A DNA stretch of 64,000 nucleotides, taken from NCBI GenBank assembly GCA_949592205.1, contig CATIUR010000005.1:131025277-131089276 (forward strand), given 5' to 3'. Origin of the DNA: Helichrysum umbraculigerum (Eukaryota; Streptophyta; Magnoliopsida; Asterales; Asteraceae). The notes beneath the pieces were generated by a model. It worked only from the letters and a program-made list of their open reading frames with translations. It ran no database searches and had not been told where the DNA came from. Shown here piece by piece: positions 30,158 through 41,100 of the stretch (the stretch's first letter is position 1; each line of letters begins with the position of its first letter). Made by a program: the position numbers and the translations under genes.

Positions 30158-32221
30158 TGTCGGTTTCTAATTCGGGAAACTTTCTAAGTTTAGTTTTTGG
30201 TCCAAGTTACTAACTAAGTCACCCAAACCCATTTTTGTTACCACTTTCCAAAAATAGTAAGTTTCATCGTTTTTAGGAATCGAGCCGTTTCTGTTGACTT
30301 GGTCAAACCGACTCGGTTTGACCCGAAACTTTTACCCAACCCATATATCAGTTTATAGAGTCCAAATAATTTGTTGGTTCGTGTCGGAGTTCACCCATGG
30401 TGTCGGTTTTTAACATGCAACTTAAGATTTCAATATTTCATATTTTCGACTTTTGTCGGTTTGGTTCGCCATTTTATTTCTACCACTTCTGGTCCAAATT
30501 AAGGTCTACAATTTTTATCAACTGATCATTCATGTGTCTAGTTCATAACTTAATTTTCCTGAGATGTATTATGTCCATTCACATATTTAAATAAATTCGC
30601 GTATGAACCGTACTCGGTTTTCGAAAACTTTCAGACCAGACTCAATGATCAGGTTATAGCCAAAAATACGTACAGATCTGGAAAAAGTGTAAAACACAAA
30701 AGTTGTAACTCTTTTCAATACGAAACTCTTAAAAAAATTCGTTGTCTAATTCTTAGTAAAACTCAAGTTATGACCATTTTTGTAAGCTGTGTTTTTGAAG
30801 ACAGAATCTGTCACTTTATATGTGTGTTATAAAAACGTATTTTAGCAAGGTATTTCGACATAATTATGTTGGATGAGCTATATAACATCCAGATAATTAA
30901 CATGTAAGTAATTTAGTGAAGAGTTCATGTGGTCCTTACAAAGAGAATGATGGAGGAAGGAAGATGGTGGTGATGATGCTCTTGTTTTTGGCTTGATGTT
31001 CTTGATCTCTTCTTCAAAAGTGTGGTGTTTGATGATGGTTGAATGGTGGTTATGGGAGGTTTTCTAGGGCTGGAAATCTCAGAAAGTAGAGAGAGGATTG
31101 AGAGGATGGAGAGAGTTTGGAGTTGGAGTGAAAAAGGGTGAAGTGAAGAAATGATGTTTTTGCATGTATGCATGAGATCTTAGTGGGTTTAGGGGTTAGA
31201 GGCACATGGGTTCACATGGGGGGCAGGGGGGCCGGCCTAGGGGGCCCACCCAAGGGTATTTTGGTCATTTTCTTGTTCCTAACTTGATTTGTTACGTCTT
31301 CCGTTCGTTTACCCGATTGTTTAGACGTTTATTCATACGTTAAACATTTAATTGTCGTGTTTATTTAACGATTTAAATTTCGATCTTTTCACTTGAAGTA
31401 TTTAATATAATACTTGAAAACACTTATAAAAATGTTCCGTTAATTTATCGGCCTCGATTTGCGTGCACGTTTTACGGAGGTTTAATCACGTAGCGTTTTA
31501 AATAGACGTTTTTCATTAACGAACTATTATATGATGTTTTCAATAATAATTTCATACCAAATAATATATTTTAAATTATTAAAATATATTTTTACTTTCG
31601 TTCGATTGTCGGGCGCGTTCCGCGCGTTTCTGTTGCGTTTGAGACGTTTTAGCCAAAACGCCTAAGTTTTTCGTGTATTAATTTAACAAATTAACAATAT
31701 ATGATAAATAACTTCTAAAAATAGATTCAAGTTATTTATAGAAATGTTTTCACCAACGTCGTATAATTAGGCGGACTTCGTCCGGTTATTTCGCACAGTT
31801 TCACCAAATTGCGTAAGCGTAATATAAATCAATTACGGGGGTGTATATTCACATAAATATACATATAGTTACATGTAATTACAAGTATTTAGCATAATAC
31901 TAAACTAAACACACGTAATTAGGGTTTCTAGCAGGTTAATCAATAACCCTAAATCGTCGGGTGTCATAGACTAGTAATGCAATTGTACTATGCTACAATC
32001 TTTTGTTTTGATATGTTTATATACAATAAAATTCGTTGACAAATTGCATCATTTTTGTAATATAAAAGTTTGAATCTTACATTAATATATCTAATTGTTA
32101 GTTTTCTACACGAATTTGGATATCTTTTAATAAATAGTGATATTTTGGTAGGATGTTACGATCATGATCCTACAAAGGCAAAAATAATCTTACATAGAAT
32201 CCCGATACTGAAAACCTTGAT

Positions 32222-33459
32222 TTAAATAACTAAATTATGAGGAATTAATCGTAAACACATAATATATCAAAATAATAATAATAATAATAATGGAAAGAAG
32301 ACCTTCCTATTTGAAGGTAAATTTTACATATTAATGTAAAATAAGTAATTTTAATCCGTTTTAAGTTGTTAAGAGTCAACCATGAGAGCACATGGAGTGG
32401 AGGCTGGCAAGAATCGGCGTTCACAGACTTGAACGCCAAGACCCGGCATTCACCACTCCCAACTGGCGTTCAAGATTAGTGTTCAGCCTTGTACAGCGAT
32501 TGCACATTTTCACCTGCGTTCAAGATTTTTCTTCCTCTTTCTTTTTTCTTTTCCCTTTTCCTTTTATTTGATTGGTTAAAGACAATTTTGGTGGACCCAT
32601 TTGAAACCTTCGAATAACATTGAACTACCCACTCAAAATCGTACCTGTATTAAACTCGATGTTCAATTGAACACTGATTTGAACATCAAGCACAAGGTCA
32701 ACCACTCATTGTACTCTAATGATAATTTATATATATTATTAGATAGATAATGGTATATGCACGCCTTTATACTATTTTTATTAACTTTGGCACGAATTAT
32801 ATCGATGGAAGCAAAAATCAAACATTCAAACTTACTACATGTATATAAGATGACTAGCTCTTAAACCGTGTATATACACGAGCCATTTCAAATAATATGA
32901 AATATGATATACATATGTCAATAATTGCTAAAACAATAATTCCTAAAATTTTATATGACTAATATAATTACTAGTATATATAATTTTGAATATGCATTGT
33001 TGTTGGAATATTTTCATTAAATAAAGTTCTGAATAAAATGATATAAAAAGCAAATGTTCAAAACCTAGAAAACCTATTTAAAAGAGCAATTTGTAGTGTA
33101 CCCGTAATTCTCGTACTATATTTCAATGGTACGTGTCCGCATCATTTGCAAGAAGCATCAACGCCGGACAAATTATTTGTATACAAATCACCTACATGTG
33201 CCGAGACACGATTCGAACCCCTGACTTATCGGTCACACATGTGGGACTTGGGCGTTTGCGGTGGCGGTAGTACAAGTTGATTTATGTTTATAGTTGTAAG
33301 TACTGTTGTGTACTCGAACGAAACCGTTCTATAGATAATAAGTGAATTTGTGAATAATCTTACTTATATTTAGTTTTCCTTATGGTCTCTTATTAGTATA
33401 AACCGTAAATATTTCGGCTGTGCAATGCACAATCCATGCTTAAAAGGTTAATGTCAATT
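32222..33459. other. Intergenic stretch with one Helitron-like end
   Basis: No credible gene. Holds a GAACGCC/GGCGTTCA-rich patch near 32415-32525, an ATA repeat near 32270-32290, the Helitron-type terminus at 32854, and a possible B box (GGGTTCGAATC, minus, near 33210). Confidence 0.5.
32854..32880 (-). mobile_element. Helitron-type 3' end, minus strand
   Basis: On the minus strand a 14-bp palindrome CGTGTATATACACG (32867-32880) is followed after 9 nt by CTAG (32857-32854), then T. The element would extend rightwards; I could not place its 5' end. Confidence 0.5.
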
Positions 33460-33955
33460 TTTACAACGTCGGCGGATATGTTTGATGAATACTTACAAAT
33501 GGGTGAACGGATGTCATCTGAATTTAAAAAACTTTTGTAAGGGTGTATTCGATCTATATGTAGCGGAGTATCTAAGAAAGTTGACGGCTAGAGATATTGC
33601 TCGGTTATAAGAATGACACGAAGTGTAACATGGTTTTAAATGAATGCTTGCATTGACTGTATGCATTGATAATTGAAGAATTTCCAGAATGCATGGAAAA
33701 ACCAGTACACTAGGGGTGATCACGAACACCGACCATCATGATTGAAGTTGTTGCTTCATACGACATGTGGATATAGCATTCATTTTTTTGGCATGACGGG
33801 TTCAAACAATGACATCAGCGTTTTAAACCAATCCACGTTGCACGATTTCATCATAAATGAAACCGGTCCACCCGCACCATTTGATGTGAATGGGGATCAC
33901 TACGCGAATAGTATAATTACCTCGCCGACAGTATTTATCCAGATTGGGTCACACT
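33460..33955 (+). pseudogene. PIF/Harbinger transposase, N-terminal and middle part, decayed
   Basis: Reads FDEYLQMGERMS, then after several stops IDCMH and QYTRGDH in the same frame, then FFGMTGSNNDISVLNQ. The last segment needs frame changes near 33730 and in the T run near 33785. These are hallmark blocks of the Harbinger DDE nuclease (DDE_Tnp_4), including the first two catalytic aspartates (IDCMH, GSNND). Multiple stops and frameshifts make it dead. It is interrupted at 33955 by a solo LTR and resumes at 36816. Confidence 0.85.
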
Positions 33956-34497
33956 TGTAACACCCCCAAATTCGTTTAGCGGAAACATTAGTGTTAGCTG
34001 GGGATGCCACATTTACATAGTACATGCATACATATCAGAGCTTATGATTACAATCAAACATATATATTAAGATGCCAAAAGTATTAGTTACAAAGTTTAC
34101 GATTCAATGAATCGTATAAGTAGTTAAGTTATACAAAAGTGGATTTCGTAAATATGACTAAAAACATATTAGTTATACAAAAGAAATCCATATGTTTCAA
34201 AAAGTTGGCATCCTAAATCTTCAAGGGTCGCCTAGATTTCCATTTGTGCAGGCGGTCCTTACGTGTGCAGCTAATTCCCTGAAAAACATAGTAAAAGTCA
34301 ACAACGAGGTTGAGTGAATTCACAGGTTTTACGTTTGCAAGTACAGTTTCGTTAAATCAAACACGTTCGTAAATAGTTATTGCCATAATAGTTAAACAAT
34401 CGTTTTGTGGATTGTTATCCATATGTAGTTCGGTTGGGATGTTGCCCAAATACAGTTTACGTGGGAAGTTACCCAAAACACAGTTTAAAATACGTTG

Positions 34498-34822
34498 CTG
34501 GTCGTTCTCCAGCGTTTTACAAACAGTATCGGTCGTTCTCTGGTCAAATACGCACGGGTCGTTCTCCCGTCCAAACAGAACAGTTTACCGGTCGTTCTCC
34601 GGTCTAGATACGCATGGGTCGTTCTCCCGTCCAAACACTGCTGGTCGTTCTCCAGAGAAACACAGTACCGGTCGTTCTCCGGTCTAAAGACGCATGGGTC
34701 GTTCTCCCATCCAAAAACGCACGGGTCGTTCTCCCGTCCATTTGGCCAGTCGTTCTATGGCACTAAAATACGTTGCTGGTCGTTTTCCAGCGTTTTACAT
34801 AAAAGTACCGGTCGTTCTCCGG
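34498..34822 (-). repeat. Array of about 12 mini-hairpins with constant loop and compensating stems
   Basis: Each unit has a TCGTTCT loop flanked by complementary arms. Arm pairs seen: GCTGG/CCAGC, ACGGG/CCCGT, ACCGG/CCGGT and ATGGG/CCCAT. One unit has GCCA/TGGC around a longer loop; one (near 34531) is weak. Spacers of roughly 10-20 nt are variable. It lies in the second predicted intron of the LTR. Confidence 0.9.
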
Positions 34823-35329
34823 TTTACCTAACAAAGTTTAACAAGTTTATAAAAATGTTGTTTCATAAATACCAGTTTCGTATAAGTTTTCAACAGTCCC
34901 AAGTACTCTAATCGTTCGAGTAAAACAAGTATACAATCGTGTATGTAAAAGCAGTTATGGCAATCAATAAACAGTTGACTATGTTTCTCACCCCAAGTTG
35001 TAAGCAGTAAAACAGTTAAAAGTGGGGCTGTGAACTCACCAGTTGAGTTAAGTATGTTCGAGTGCTAGCAAAGCCTAAAGCCCAAATTTGATCCGAAATC
35101 TCCTAACGCCCTAAACGTATGAGATTTAATAAGTACGTGGATGTCGTAGTTGACCATTAATGCTAGTGTTCGTACAACCAAGTTATGTCCAAAGTGTTCG
35201 TTTAATGTTTACGTTTGTATTTCGTAGTTGTGAAAATGTATACGACTCGTTAGTGATAGTTTGAAAATCATAACTTCAGAAGTATAATTCTGTTTGTTTC
35301 GTTGTATTTTTATAAAGTATGAAATTGTG

Positions 35330-35425
35330 TACGGGGGTCCGGGGGCAGCGCCCCTGGTAGTGGGGTCCAAGGGGCGGCAACCCCTGGCGGGGTCCAAGGG
35401 GCAGAGCCCCTGGTTGGGGTCGAGC
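35330..35425 (-). repeat. GC-rich hairpin repeats (GGGGTCCAAGGGGC type)
   Basis: Three tandem variants of a unit with arms GGGGC/GCCCC (loops AGC, GGCAA, AGA and similar) joined by GGGGTCC. The same block occurs in the other long LTR at 46205-46290, in the same orientation relative to the LTR. It stands out in an AT-rich region. Confidence 0.85.
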
Positions 35426-35566
35426 TGTCAAGTCAGCTTGGAAAATTGTTATTTCTGCTATGTTGCTGTAGTAAAAACGTATTCGAAACTTCATTTCGGA
35501 GTAAAATCAGGTGGTAAAATCTCAGTCTCAACACTTAGTGAAAAAGTTGTAAACTTTCTGTTTTTA

Positions 35567-35915
35567 GCGTCACTTGAGGCGTCACTTAATAGTTTATAGC
35601 GACACTTAGGAAGAGTCGCATGAAATGATAAATTCTGATTTAGTAGCGTCACTTGAGGAAGTGACGCATACGGGGCGACACTTAGGCAAGTGTCGGGTAT
35701 GAGTGTCGGTGTAAGTGTCGGACAAGGTAAAAATCGAATTTAGGCGTCACTTAGGTTAGTGCCGCATGGAGTGTCGGGTTACCGACACTTAACGAAGTGC
35801 CGCAAAAAGAGGATTTTTGGCATCACTTAGGGAAGTGACGCAAGATTAGGGTTTTATGCAACACTTAGTGCGTCACTTAAGTGTCGCTACACTGTTTTTG
35901 GCACCAATGCGTCAC
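35567..35915 (-). repeat. Array of GCGTCACTTAG / CGACACTTAGG units
   Basis: About a dozen degenerate GTCACTT or GACACTT units with intervening GTCGC(A). Lies in the first predicted intron of the LTR, where LTR 1 has its TGTGTCGCA cluster. Confidence 0.85.
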
Positions 35916-36815
35916 TTACCACTGTTCGACGAACAGCTCACAAAAACGGGTTTTAGGTTCGATTTTGGACATTTTTAGTTGTGTAAAACACTAAAACATG
36001 ATGATCTAAGTATACTAAACATGAAATATCAAGGAAAACTTCGAAATCTAAGAATTTACGAAAAATGTCGGAAACTTACGCGTGTCGGTTTTGAAATCCG
36101 AAAAGGTAGAAGTGTAGATCGTGTTGTCGTGATCACTTTTCTCCAAATAAGCGAGGTGTTTTGATGCGTTTTTGATGTAGTTTTTGTGTGATTTGTGTGT
36201 GGTGATTTTAGAGAGGGAAATGAGAGAGAATTGAGAGGTAGAGAGAGAATGGAAATGAAAGAATGGGGTTGGGGGTGGGGTTTTTGGCTGATTTTTTATG
36301 CCAAAAAGGGAGGGAATTTTTGTCCCAAACTTGTGGTATTTTACCCGTGTTAGTTTATCCGATCGTTAAATGTTAATATATTTTAAATGATAAATATTTA
36401 AATATGTATTCGCTTATATTTTTGGTTGAAATATTTTATAGAAGTAATTTAGTTAAGTTTATAAAATTTTTAACTTTGTTTCGTTTCCGTTTACGAAATA
36501 AATGTTTATACGTTATAAAATACTTTGTAAATATTATCAATATAATATTTAAAAATCGTTAATGTTATTTAATAATTTCGTTTTATCCGATAATTTTATT
36601 CACCAACAGTCGTATATTTTTGTCGCGTTTGTTCCAATTGTCGCGTACATAATTATAACTAATTATGAATCGTAATACTACACGTATTAACTAGTTAGGC
36701 TTTGCTAGACTTACCTCTAAAATATGTTGTGAATTCACTCGAGGTAGGGAATTAGCCTAAAATTCGTGCAATTAACGTTTATAATTATGTCGAAATTGCG
36801 GGGTGTCACAACACT

Positions 36816-37190
36816 CGTCAAAGGTCTTTTCGTGTCATACTGACAAGAAACGAGGCAAGTTTAAGAGATTTCAAGAAAGTGCAAAAAAAGGATGTCGAGC
36901 GAACGTATGGTGTATATCAAGGTAGGTTTGCAATGTAAAAGACTGCGACAAGAGCTATCAACGTCAACAAGATGCAAAGACAACTGTACATTTGTGTGAT
37001 ATTGCGTAACATGATACAAGAGGATAACGAATTCGTAGTAAGTTCTCTCGAGGAAGAGTGATCGCCGAGTCTTCTAACCGGGTCCGTTGGGATTTCAGGA
37101 CTCGTTGCAAGGATCGTGAATCAAGAATGACAACAATGTGCACGACCAACTACGAGAGGATCTCACGGAGCATATATGGACGCTTACATT
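36816..37190 (+). pseudogene. PIF/Harbinger transposase, C-terminal part, decayed
   Basis: Continues the gene split at 33955. An in-frame stretch reads DVERTYGVYQGRFAM, the block with the catalytic glutamate. It follows KRGKFKRFQESAKK-like sequence and is followed by fragments resembling MQRQLYICVILRNMIQEDN across frameshifts. With the first part it covers most of the nuclease domain of a Harbinger transposase. Confidence 0.8.
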
Positions 37191-38150
37191 CGCACTTTAA
37201 ATTAATTATTAATTGTAATATTTTTTTTTTTTAAGAATTGTATTTTCTCTAATTAAGTACTTTTAATTTTATGAAGTGTATAATTTTTTGTTATATCGTA
37301 TTTTATTAATTAATTTAAAGTATTTGTTTTTGTCGAATAAAATAAAAATAAATTAATTTAGTGGGATGTATCCTTCACAATAAAGTGTTACTATTGTTGT
37401 GAGATAACACCATGTCATGTTGACGTAACGTCCATAACACTTGGTGTAACCATTCCAAATGGTCGACCCCTCCCAACGGTGCAAAGTGACGACCGTCGAT
37501 TTAGAGTTTACCATAGGCACTACACATCGGTTTTGGCATCAGTTTTTGGATGTCGGTTTTCTGACGGATGTCAATAAAAAGGGTGTGGGGCCTTGAGCTT
37601 AAATCAATATTATTTTTTATTTTTGCTTATTTGTGTGGTGTAGAGAAATAATAGTATATTAGTAAATGTGGGGTTCAGAAAAAATGAGTGATGTTTACTG
37701 TTGACAGTGTAGTGTCATTTTTGAAAAGTGTTGATGTAGAGCTAATTTTGCACAAACTGATACGTCAGTTAATAGTCAGTTAGTGTTACAGTTGAGTCTA
37801 ATAAACAATCATAAAATTCATCCACGTCATCAAATGTTATACATATTACATAGTCACCAAAAATAAAATAAAATAAACGATTTTTTTTTTAGCAGAATAA
37901 TATAAACGAGTAAACAATAAATTATCACCCCCTAAAGAATCACATTCATTCACATTTGTATTCGTAAGCCCATACGCACACGTCTTTATTCACAAAATTC
38001 AAAGAAAACCATTCATCATCTCCCACCACTTCTGTCATAAACCACCACCTGTTCTGTTCATCCCCAATCTTCACATGCACTCATGATCACACCATTTTCA
38101 ACCAAATCAAAACCAGAATCATCATTTCCCTTTCAACCCCACCTCTCAAA
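37191..38150. other. Harbinger tail and upstream region of the kinase gene
   Basis: AT-rich sequence followed, at about 37380-37800, by a segment resembling the Harbinger-like element at 44677 (AAATAATRGTATATTRGTAAATGTG). The last 250 bp before the ATG at 38151 are A/C-rich and should contain the promoter and 5' UTR. I see no clear TATA box. Confidence 0.5.
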
Positions 38151-41100
38151 ATGGGACTAAATCCAAACCCAAAAGGTTTAATCCTTGGTAATTACTGTCA
38201 CGACATCTTAATCAAAGACAACCTCGTACTCGCCCAAACCCTCGGCGGCGCCGTCTCTTTCATCTCCGTCGTCCTCGACGGTCTCACCATCCCCGCCGAT
38301 TACGTCTCAAAGGTCGGTCCTGATTTCATTTACAATAACATCGTTACTAATCACACCCCAATTGTATCCCAATCAGCTAAAACAACGGTTTTTGAAGCCT
38401 ACTTTTTATCCGATGATCCGTCGGATGTGATCCGAAGGGAGGATCGGGTACTTAAACGGGTCGAATTATGCGACCCTATTAGCATATCCGATTTACCGGA
38501 TGAAAAGGCGTATGATTTCGGTATGGCAGTTGGGGTTGCAGGGGAAGTAACCCCAGAAACCCTAGAAAAAATGTTGGATATTTGTAATGTTGTGTTTGTA
38601 GATATACAATCGTTGATTCGAGTTTTCGATGAAAGTGATGGAACAGTGAAACATGTGGGATTAAAACAAAGTGGGTTTTATCATTTGGTTGATCGAATTG
38701 GGTTCTTGAAAGCTTCTGCTGAAGAAGCACCGTTTATGGATGTTGAAGAAGTTAGGAAATTGTGTTGTGTGGTTGTTACTAGTGGGAAAGATGGGTGTAG
38801 TTTGTATTGGAAAGATGGTGAGATGCAAATTGACCCATTTTCGACGGTTCAAGTTGACCCGACGGGTGCCGGGGATAGTTTCTTGGCTGGGTTGGTTGCT
38901 GGGTTAGCCGAAGGGCTTGTGATTCCTGATGCCGCTTTGCTTGGGAACTTTTTTGGGTCGTTGACGGTCGGGCAGATTGGGTTGCCCGAATTCGATGAAA
39001 GGTTAATGCAGGTTAGTTTTCAGTTTAGTATGTATGATAAATAATTTTATACTATGGTACATGCTATTGGTATGGATTGTGCATCATTTTAGATGTCATT
39101 CTTTGTGTATTTAATAGTAATATGTAAAGTGTGAGGGGGTGTTTGGGACTTTTTATCTAAAGTGAGTATCTGCTCTAAGAATAAGCTTTAAGTGTTTGTT
39201 CCTTATGATGTAAGCAGAAGGAGTTATTAGTGCTTGAATATGCTTATGTGTTGTAATAATATAAGCATTTATAGTTTGTTTGACGATTTGCTTATTTGTA
39301 GTAGAAAAAAATGTTGAATGTACCTTAGTGACTGAGTCTTTTGGTATTTAGGGATTGTGTTATGATCTGAACGTGGCAAAACTGAAGTTTAATAGCCTGC
39401 CTTAATTATCTATTTATTGCTTTTGATTAATTAGGATGTTTATGTTTATCTTATTAATTACTCCATTGTTTATTTAGGATAATGTGGGAGTAGCCCATGA
39501 TTATCATCTAGCTAATTATTAGGAGAAGTTATCTGCTGTTTAGAAGCAGTTTTTAGGAAGCAGTTATTTTATTTATCTATAAATGTAAGCCACGTGAAGT
39601 GTAATGGGCAGTCAGAAAATTCAGTTTCAAGTGTGTTTTAAGAGATCTCTATCGAGCCCTTATTCTATCATTATCAAAATAGGCCGTCTAGGCAGATAAT
39701 CAATCAAGCAATCTGCTGTTAGTCCACCTATAAATCGATCACGTAGTCGGGACCATAACAACTTGGTATCAGAGTAGAAAGTTATGGGTGCAACAAGTAA
39801 CAGTCTGGAGAAACAATTCGAAGCCTTCTTGAAGATGTACCAGGAGGATCGTCAAAGGGACCGAGCAGAAAGAGAGAAGGACCGAGTGGAACGAGAGCAG
39901 ATTTCTGGCCGCCTTGAAGAGTTATCATGAGGCATGGCAGCCCTACAAACAGAATCTGCACAACCAGAATATGAGAGTGTCAATCGTGGAGATCAAACAC
40001 ATACTAACCGTCCACGAAATCAATTCCAAACTCCTCGGTATGGCAGGTTGGAATTTCCGGTGTATGACGGTACAAACGACCCTTTGGTGTGGTTGAGTCG
40101 TTGTGAACATTATTTTCGTCACCAACACATTCCAGAGGCTGAGAAGGTGGAGATAGCATGCTACCACCTTGATGGAGATGCACAAGTATGGTTTCTCAAA
40201 TTGGAAAGGGATAATCCAGGAATTGGTTGGGAAGAATTTAAACGCCAATGTCATCTTAGATTTGGGCCCGTGGTGCTTGGAAACAAACTGGGAGAACTCG
40301 CCAAACTTCAACAAACATGCACGAATGAATATGATGATTACCAACGCAAGTTTGAACAACTTGTGACTAGAGCAGGCCAGTTCAGTGCACAACAGGAGGT
40401 AGAGATCTTTATTAGTGGGTTGATGGAAAACACTGCAATAGAGGTTGAATTACACAGGCCTAGAGACTTGACTCATGCTATGAGTCTAGCCCGTTTATAT
40501 AATAAACGTGGAGGTTCACGAGACATCATAAATTATGGGTCTAAACCTTCACCAAGTTCCACAACAACATCTTCTTCCAGCAAGAAGGTTTTTAAAAGTC
40601 TGACCCATTCCGAGATGGAGGAGAGGCGGGCCAAAGGACTTTGTTTTAATTGTGATGAAATTTATACAAAGGGGCATCAATGTAAACGGTTGTTCTGGCT
40701 AGAGGGGGTTGATGAAGATGAAATTATTGGTCAAAGTTCAGATGAGGATATCCAAAAGGGGGTCACTTAATTGTTAAGTTATATATCAGCAGGTGCTTGA
40801 GGACAAGCACAATCTTAATGGGGGAAGTGATGTTATGATCTGAACGTGGCAAAACTGAAGTTTAATAGCCTGCCTTAATTATCTATCTATTGCTTTTAAT
40901 TAATTAGGATGTTTATGTTTAGCTTATTAATTAATTGTTTATTTAGGATAATGTGGGAGTAGCCCATGATTATCATCTAGCTAATCATTAGGAGAAGTTA
41001 TCTGCTGTTTAGAAGCAGTTTTTAGGAAGCAGTTATTTTATTTATCTTTAAATGTAAGCCACGTGAAGTGTAATGGGCAGTCAGAAAATTCAGTTTCAAG

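Larger units (their letters stand above)
28982..30939 (-). other. Candidate splice signals in the solo LTR 28698-31968
   Basis: Read on the minus strand: GTAAG donor at 30939-30935, GTTTAG|G acceptor at 29572-29571, CTG|GTGAGT donor at 29502-29501, and a CTCACCCGCCGCAG acceptor ending at 28982. The order matches LTR 1. Confidence 0.4.
28698..31968 (-). repeat. Solo LTR, Tekay-type (about 3.27 kb)
   Basis: In plus orientation it begins TGTCGCACCCCCAAA and ends near GGGTGTCATA. GACTA occurs directly before it (28693-28697) and again at 31969-31973. It shares with the other long LTRs the GATATTTGATT tail (near 28755), GGTGAGTTTCATAGCCCC (near 29490), a CT-rich leader (31150 down to 30940) and the GTAAG donor. 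No internal region or second LTR adjoins it. The 82-codon minus-strand frame at 30925-31173 is leader, not a gene. The right edge is uncertain by about 2 bp. Confidence 0.75.
27876..32221. mobile_element. Decayed terminal-inverted-repeat element, split by a solo LTR
   Basis: The left edge, ATCAAGGTTGTCAAGATCG (27876 on), matches imperfectly the reverse complement of the right edge, ATCAAGGTTTTCAGTATCG (ending 32221). GATC/GATCGTA-rich sequence lies inside each end. No transposase is present. Superfamily not determined; no clear target duplication. The solo LTR 28698-31968 and a small MITE lie inside. Confidence 0.35.
34279..36079 (-). other. Candidate splice signals in the solo LTR 33956-36810
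   Basis: On the minus strand: CT-rich leader (about 36260 down to 36085), CGC|GTAAGT donor (36079-36075), GTTTAG|G acceptor (35112-35111), CTG|GTGAGT donor (35039-35038) and GTTTTTCAG acceptor (34280-34279). Middle exon about 71 nt. Confidence 0.45.
33956..36810 (-). repeat. Solo LTR, Tekay-type (2855 bp), inserted in the Harbinger transposase
   Basis: In plus orientation TGTAACACCCCCAAA ... GGGGTGTCACA, with a perfect 5-bp duplication ACACT (33951-33955 and 36811-36815). Shares GGTGAGTTCACAGCCCC and the donor/acceptor series with the other long LTRs. It carries three arrays: covarying hairpins (34498-34822), GC-rich hairpins (35330-35425) and GTCACTT/GACACTT units (35567-35915). No genes; the 91-138 codon frames over the hairpin array are repeat artefacts. 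Confidence 0.9.

Noticed and set aside
33205..33260. tRNA gene near GGGTTCGAATC (minus)
   Set aside because: A B-box-like stretch only; no acceptor stem or D arm could be built.
34498..34822. CRISPR-like array
   Set aside because: Repeats are 11-17 bp, spacers are short and related, and the context is a plant LTR. It is a hairpin array, not CRISPR.
34412..34911. Overlapping 66-138 codon frames with GRSPV/VVLPSK repeats
   Set aside because: All three frames are open because of the repeat unit length; no protein similarity.
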